This document shows positions 58,371 to 64,000 of a stretch of DNA of 64,000 bases, in pieces. A model generated the notes under the pieces. The model made no database searches. It saw nothing but the letters and a program-made list of their open reading frames with translations, and was not told where the DNA came from. The stretch spans positions 18,519,967-18,583,966 of the forward strand of contig CM068373.1 in the NCBI GenBank assembly GCA_034769895.1. Reading direction: 5' to 3'. The stretch is from Magicicada septendecula. Lineage: Eukaryota; Arthropoda; Insecta; Hemiptera; Cicadidae. The position numbers and the translations under genes are program-made. Within the stretch, counting starts at the first letter, position 1; each line of letters starts with the position of its first letter.

Positions 58371-60400
58371 CAGTGAAACCTGCCTAAGCCAGACGCCCTA
58401 TATACCGGAAACCTGGACAAACGGAAAATAAATTTCGGAACGGGAGTTATTTCCTATGTAAAATAATACTCTAAACCGGAAAACTGCCTAACGCAGAAAC
58501 GGAATAATTTTCGGGAACCGTTTGCGTAAATAACCTGACTAAGACGGATTATTTTATGCTTAATACATAGCTACGTACTAAATTTTTTTGATATTTTAAA
58601 TTTTGAAAAACTAATAGTCATTAATTTTGAGAGTGACTATACTTGCGCCAAAGTTCTAGGAACCATTAACTCTAATCTTTCTTCAAGGACGCAGCAGGTA
58701 CGCTACATGGGGTAACATCTGTAAGTGAAAGCAATGTACCGTTACTTGTTCCAACCCTGTTGTAATACACACAGTAGGGTACAAGTGTTTGGTACTGTAT
58801 AGTGTATTCATTCTTAGTTTCGTTCTGACAAGTGATTAAGTACGAGTGGAAGAAAACTGCAAACTTGAGTGATTTTTAAATTTACTTTTTACGGTATTTG
58901 TGTACGTAATTCAGTAACAATGACTTCTAAACATAAGACACTTACACTGGAGGAGAAAATTAAAGTTATTGAAGAACACGAAAAAAATAAACGTCCAGCT
59001 AAAGAATTAACCATGCATCACAAAATCTACAGACTATGATGAAATAAATCGTGCTATGTTCGAGTGGTTCGTTAGTGTGCGCACTAAAGGAATTCCTATT
59101 TCTGGACCATTGATACAGACTGAAGCTTTAGAGACGGCAAAAAAATTAGGCAAGCACAATTTCAAAGCGTCCAATGGGTGGCTTGAGAGTTTCAAACATT
59201 GCCATAACATTGTTTTTAATGCTGTGTGTGGTGAAGCAAATGATGTTGATATGCAGACAGTAGCGGACTGGAAAGGGAAAATTGGAGATCTAGTTGCGGG
59301 ATATGAACTTAGAAATGTGTATAATGGTGATGAAACAGGTTTGTTTTTTAGAGTGTTGCCTTCAAAGACACTGACTGTACGTGGTGATAAATGCACAGGT
59401 GGCAAGCTGTCTAAAGAAAGACTTACGTTATTTATTTGTGCTAACATGACTGGTGAAATTGGAAAAACCTATAGTGATTGGAAAATCAGCATGTCCCAGG
59501 CCCTTCCGACACCTGGATCGTAATTCCCTCCCAGTCAATTGGCGATCTAATAAAAAAGCCTGGATGACCAGTGCTATAATGGAAGAGTGGCTTCTTTCTT
59601 GTAATGGAAGAATGAAAAGTCAAGGTCGTAAGGTCATTTTGTTCTTTGACAATGCAACCTGTCATCCAAGGATTGATTTGTCTAATGTGAAGCTAGCCTA
59701 TTTCCCCTCCAACACAACTTCATTTACACAACCTATGGATCAGGGTGTAATTTATACACTTAAATCCTTTTATAGGAAGTTTGTACTGCAGTCACTTGTT
59801 GCTAAAATCAACAGCAGTACCAAAGTTTCTCAGCTTGTTAAATAGATTAATGTCCTTGATGCTGTTAACTGGATCCATCAGGCCAAGAAGAAAATTCTCC
59901 CCGAAACAGTGAAGAAGTGTTTCCTTAAAGCTGGTTTTCCTGCACAAGCATCGGCAGATACACAAGATGTTACAGTGGAAAATTTACAGGAAATTTCCGT
60001 TCTCTGTAAGCAAGGAAATCTGCCAGATGAAGCTGAAGATGTAGTAAATTTTGATAATGAATTTGCCACGACTGAAGACATTCAAAATATTGCTGCCGAA
60101 AACAGCAGGTGTTGAACATGGAAGAAATGGACGACAACGACGACGAAGGCAATGAAAGGGAGCTAAAAATATGCACTTTTGGAGAAGCACTATCTGTTGT
60201 GAGTGACCTTCAGGAATTTGCAGCTTCCAAGAATGTTCCAGAACTCCTGGAGTTGATGCAGGATGCAAAGGAGATCATACAACGTTCTCTTGTGAAGATG
60301 TCACGACAATGCACTTTGAAAGACATGTGGGGACAGAGAAACTACTGTTTCTCTCCTGAGAAACTGCAATTATTGTACGTAAGTTGAAAATACAGTAATA
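58371..60400 (+). mobile_element. Tigger-type transposon, 3' truncated
   Basis: A CAGTGAAACCTGCCTAAGCC end at 58371 resembles Tigger termini and precedes a 540-bp leader and a CENP-B-type transposase gene. No matching inverted end is found after 60387, so the right end is lost or too diverged. This is a different family from the CAGTAGAGCATCG elements. Confidence 0.65.
58920..60387 (+). pseudogene. Tigger (CENP-B-like) transposase
   Basis: ATG 58920 opens TLTLEEKIKVIEEHEKN, the first CENP-B helix-turn-helix, but the frame stops at 59037 after an apparent internal deletion. From 59041 the second DNA-binding part and DDE core follow: MFEWFVSVRTKGIPISGPL, NFKASNGWLESFKH, VYNGDETGLFF (first Asp), FICANMTGE, a frameshift near 59455, KVILFFDNATCHP (second Asp), FPSNTTSFTQPMDQGVI (third Asp), a TAG at 59843-59845, INVLDAVNWIHQAKK, a C-terminal acidic segment, another shift at about 60109 and the terminal region to 60387. 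All three acidic residues survive. Dead copy. Confidence 0.9.
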
Positions 60401-60528
60401 CAATACATATAAACCTATTTTTTATTTACAGACTTTTATTTTAAATTATTCCTTCATTGTAATCCTATGCGATCATATTTTTTTACTTTGTTTTATTAAA
60501 ACACAACCCTTTGTAAGACTGAAAACTG

Positions 60529-63212
60529 TAACGTAACAAAATTGTAGTTACATATAAATAATACCCAATACGTTGAATAAGAATATACCACATACATGTC
60601 TGAGCCAAAATGAGAAAAAAACATCTAAAGTATTAAAGCCAAGCGTGTATCCATATACAAATAATGTCGAAGCAAGTCAACACAGGAGAAGGAAGAATTA
60701 TAATGAATGCATCATCAATGTGATAAGAAGAGGAGAGTATAAAAACCAAACAAATACGTTAGCAACCAAGACCCAATAGATCATACAAGTGAGGGAACAA
60801 CAAATAATATAAATGAGACAAATAGATCATACAAGTGAGGGAAAATACCCTATAACTGTAGAAACATATATAAGAAGAAACCCGAATACAAGAAGAGGAG
60901 ATGTGTATATTATAAAGAAGAAGAAAAATGTAAACCATGAAGAAGATTTAACAAGGACAAGACAATAACATTCCAGTGTGAGGAATGCGCTACGACAAGG
61001 AAGATAATAAGGCATGTGTAAAGAATGCCAGACTAGTGAATTATAATACCCTCCAACAAGGAAGAACATGATGAAGAAAAGATGACCAAGAATCAAGTGT
61101 CGACAACTTAATAAGTAGCCACAAACAATAATAGTGAGTGTCTTATATAAGTGCATCGATTAATATTAAAATAACACAACCCCAAGTAAACACCACAGAC
61201 AATAAAAGTGCAATGTTTATGGAAGAGGAAGATAAAAAGTGTTAACAAGGAGAAATAGTGAATCCCAAATAAACAACACAAACATTTAGTGTATGATTTA
61301 TGAAACAAGATTATAATTGATACTGGAGGCCTTTACTTGATGAAAATCCATTATAATTTTAAAGAATTAAAATAATTTAATTCTTTAAAATTATAATGGA
61401 TTTTCATCAAGTAAAGGCCTCCAGTATCAATTATTTGAAGAAATTGACGAGTGAAAATCATGAAAACAAGTTTTTAGTTTTCTATGACAAAATACAAACA
61501 TAGAAAGACCACATATACTGAGATTAAAGAGAGAAATAATTGCTCAATAACAACTGAAACTGAAAATAAAATCCTTAATAAGATATGTGTTTAAATATCA
61601 AAAGAATAGAGAGTAAAAAACCAATATATAATGTAAGAATTAATGTATTGAAAATAAGACAACCTGCTATAGAGGGACAAGACAATTTGCCCAAACCAAA
61701 ATATAAACACATAACATGTACAACAATAACAAGTAAGAATTAAGTAATAATGTGTAAACAAATAGTATAAAATGTGTATAAAATAGTGGGAATATTGTAA
61801 TAAATAATAGTAATAACATATCATAACAAAATTATAATAATTAAGCAAAATGATGAACAGATTAGGATGTGTATTGTTGTCAGATCAGTAAGACACATAA
61901 CCTCAACTGAGCAGAATCTGCAACACAGAACCACATGTAATAATTAGAAAAATGCAATCAAAAGTAATTGTTCAAATCAACAACCAAAATAGGATAAATG
62001 AGTAACATAATGAACCCAATATGAGTAGAGAAACAATTATACAATCTATATTATTTAAACAAACAATAGCCAGATTAACAAAACACAAGATGACCATCAA
62101 AGTTACACAAAATACTCACTTAAACTTGATAAAGGAGAGGAAAATAGTTTGACAGTAGCAACTAGAATATTCAGTACCTCTATGAGAACATCTAACAAAC
62201 ACTAAATACATAAATATATATGTAAACAATAATAAACAAACACACATGACCCATGAGACTAGTCAGAGCAAGCTTACTGAAATTTATGAATGTTGAACAC
62301 AACAAAAAAGTGTTAACACACTATAGACAAACAATGTACAAGGTCTAGGTACACATTAACGGATTAAAACACATCCATTAAATACAAATAATGATAAATT
62401 ATGTATATCAAAGTAACAGAATTATGACATGGTGTGTTAAAGCCATCTAATATAAATATATGAAGCACAATAAATGGAAACAAAGCTTCACTAAAGATGT
62501 AAAAATGATTAAGTTACAACCTAAACACCTAAGAAATATATTAATATGAAAAAATGTATTAGAAATAATGAATACAAATGCAAGGACATGTAGGGTTTAT
62601 ACGCCTGAAGAGCATTTGACAAAAAGTGTAAATATTTTAGTATTTAGAAATAATTATTAAGAGAAATGGACTCTTAAACAATTAAAATAAGCATTAGAAT
62701 TAGGATATATCATAATAAAATGGAAAAGACTTAAATGTGATTGAGAACAACAAAAAGTGAATTATCGAAGAGTGATGTAGGTTAATTATGGACGGATTTA
62801 TAGCTTGTGTGGACTCTAATTAATGAGCCAAGCATCCGCAAGATGATAATACCATTCACGTCTTAATCCAAAAAATAATAAGAAAGATATAAACAATTGA
62901 AAGTTTTCCTTCAATTCCAAAAAGAATTGGAACGCGTCATAGCATACTCTTGAACCCAAAGACCGATGCTAAGAAATAAAATTTTTGACTTTATTAAGGC
63001 ATATGGGGTCGAGATTATCAAATTCTCAACCAATAGGAAGAGCTGATTTCAAGAGACGCCGACAGCAACTTTGAAGGAAAGCATTACTAGTTCTTTGACC
63101 ATCAGAGTATGTTCGTCGGGAGCAGATTTTCAAAAAAAATGTGCGCGCCCTCCAGTATAAACGAGCGAAGCTAACCTCACTAAAGGTACATAACCCCTTA
63201 CGTGTGAAGTGT
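60529..63212 (+). repeat. A-rich LTR-like block
   Basis: TGTAACGTAACAAAATTG at 60529 resembles the ends of the T-rich blocks, and the following 2.6 kb is A-rich on the plus strand, as expected for the opposite orientation. A possible end GAAGTGTAACA lies at 63206-63216. No target duplication was found, so membership in that family is a guess. Minus-strand ORFs over it are hydrophobic runs produced by T-rich composition. Confidence 0.25.
61314..61433. repeat. Perfect 57-bp inverted repeat with 6-nt loop
   Basis: Left arm 61314-61370 (starting TAATTGATACTGGAGGCC) and right arm 61377-61433 are exact reverse complements, separated by AATAAT. A transcript would form a 57-bp perfect hairpin. No coding potential. 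Confidence 0.95.
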
Positions 63213-63216
63213 AACA

Positions 63217-64000
63217 ACAATCCATCCATCGCCAGTGTATAATAAAGGCGATGGTGAGTGGGAAATCAAGGGAGTACTTATTATTAACAATATTTTAATA
63301 AAAACTAATGTTTACCAACAAAAGTTTTCACGTTGGTACTACTTTAGTCAAGTACAGTCGTACCTGGCTAAACTAATTTATGAATGTTACTTAACCAGTA
63401 TTTGAATAAAAGTTCTCGATCTTATTAATTTAAATAAGATATTATTAATTTTTAGAAGAAAATGACAGATGAACATAACATTATAATGAATATCGATGTA
63501 AACAATATCGAATATAGATGCTAACTTGATTACTATTAGTACGAAATCAGATCATTTATCAAATAATAACAGAGAACAATCATTACAGTTAATGAACAAC
63601 ATACTTACCAATAATAAATATTATGTATAGTTTTAAGATTTTAATGCCATCAATTGAATATTTTATTAACTCACTTTGAGCAAAAGGCAATCTAACCTAT
63701 ATGGTACGAGAGTTGAATAATCATACTGAGTCATGTTTTAACTTTATAATCACTTGAATATACTCAGTTAATAAGAATTTATGAATTAATTATAATATAT
63801 TTCATTATTAATACTTATCCAAGTAATATTATTCTGACACTCAGTATTTGTAATCGTGTCTTACATCTCACTACCTAGCTGGTAATTTGACACCAGTTGT
63901 ACCATAATACGATAATTTCCAATATCCTAATTAAACTTGTTTTCTTGAATTTTAAATACTCTCTATTATGTATTATTATTATATTTCAGCATTTTTGTAC
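63217..64000. other. Non-coding AT-rich end of window
   Basis: No gene recognised. A CACGTTGGTAC string at 63330 echoes one at 50062-50072 in the copia insertion, hinting at more LTR-derived sequence. Confidence 0.4.

Noticed and set aside
60827..61848. Several minus-strand hydrophobic ORFs
   Set aside because: Products of T-rich composition; Phe, Leu, Tyr and Ile runs without domain pattern.

Overview
The window is genomic DNA from an arthropod, most likely an insect with a large, AT-rich, transposon-loaded genome. There is no bacterial gene organisation. Two host genes can be recognised from short coding exons with matching splice phases. One is a TRMT10-type tRNA guanine-9 methyltransferase on the minus strand (exon 1 at 36547-36842, exon 2 at 19097-19262, further exons presumably left of the window). 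The other is the 13-codon first coding exon of Rab11 on the plus strand (41745-41784, rest presumably right of the window). The two genes diverge from a roughly 4.9 kb intergenic stretch, so almost everything else is intron filled with mobile elements.

Left part (2.7-17.2 kb, inside TRMT10 after exon 2): a nested stack of elements that can be dissected to the base. A LINE reverse transcriptase fragment is split by a mariner element (TA target duplication). The mariner is split by a PIF/Harbinger element (TCA duplication). The Harbinger transposase gene is split by a solo LTR (ACTT duplication). That LTR is split by a full LTR retrotransposon, here called E2 (5955-12301), and by a second solo LTR (12561-13814, AATT duplication). 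The Harbinger element carries a transposase gene and an antiparallel MADF-BESS gene whose exons interleave.

Middle part (17-36.5 kb, around TRMT10 exon 2 and in intron 1): LTR fragments, a 361-bp foldback element, a LINE 3' end, a T-rich LTR-like block, then a complete 8.5-kb LTR retrotransposon, E1 (23619-32158). E1 has long LTRs, a tRNA-Lys type primer binding site, a coiled-coil plus capsid gag, an acidic ORF shared with E2, no recognisable protease, RT or RNase H, and a tripled 344-bp repeat. A third related element, E3, lies on the minus strand near 34.2-35.5 kb. E1, E2 and E3 share an RNA hairpin just upstream of the 3' LTR with compensatory change.

Right part (36.9-64 kb): foldback elements, two deleted copies of one Tigger/pogo family, the Rab11 first exon, a Helitron-like scrap, a complete but decayed Ty1/copia element (46793-53433) with a 2067-bp LTR-like insertion in its RT, a tRNA-derived SINE with a 16-bp target duplication, a LINE fragment, a decayed Tigger transposase gene, and an A-rich stretch containing a perfect 57-bp inverted repeat. 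All element genes seen are broken by stops, frameshifts or deletions except short ORFs. All claims are from reading the sequence; no database search was run.
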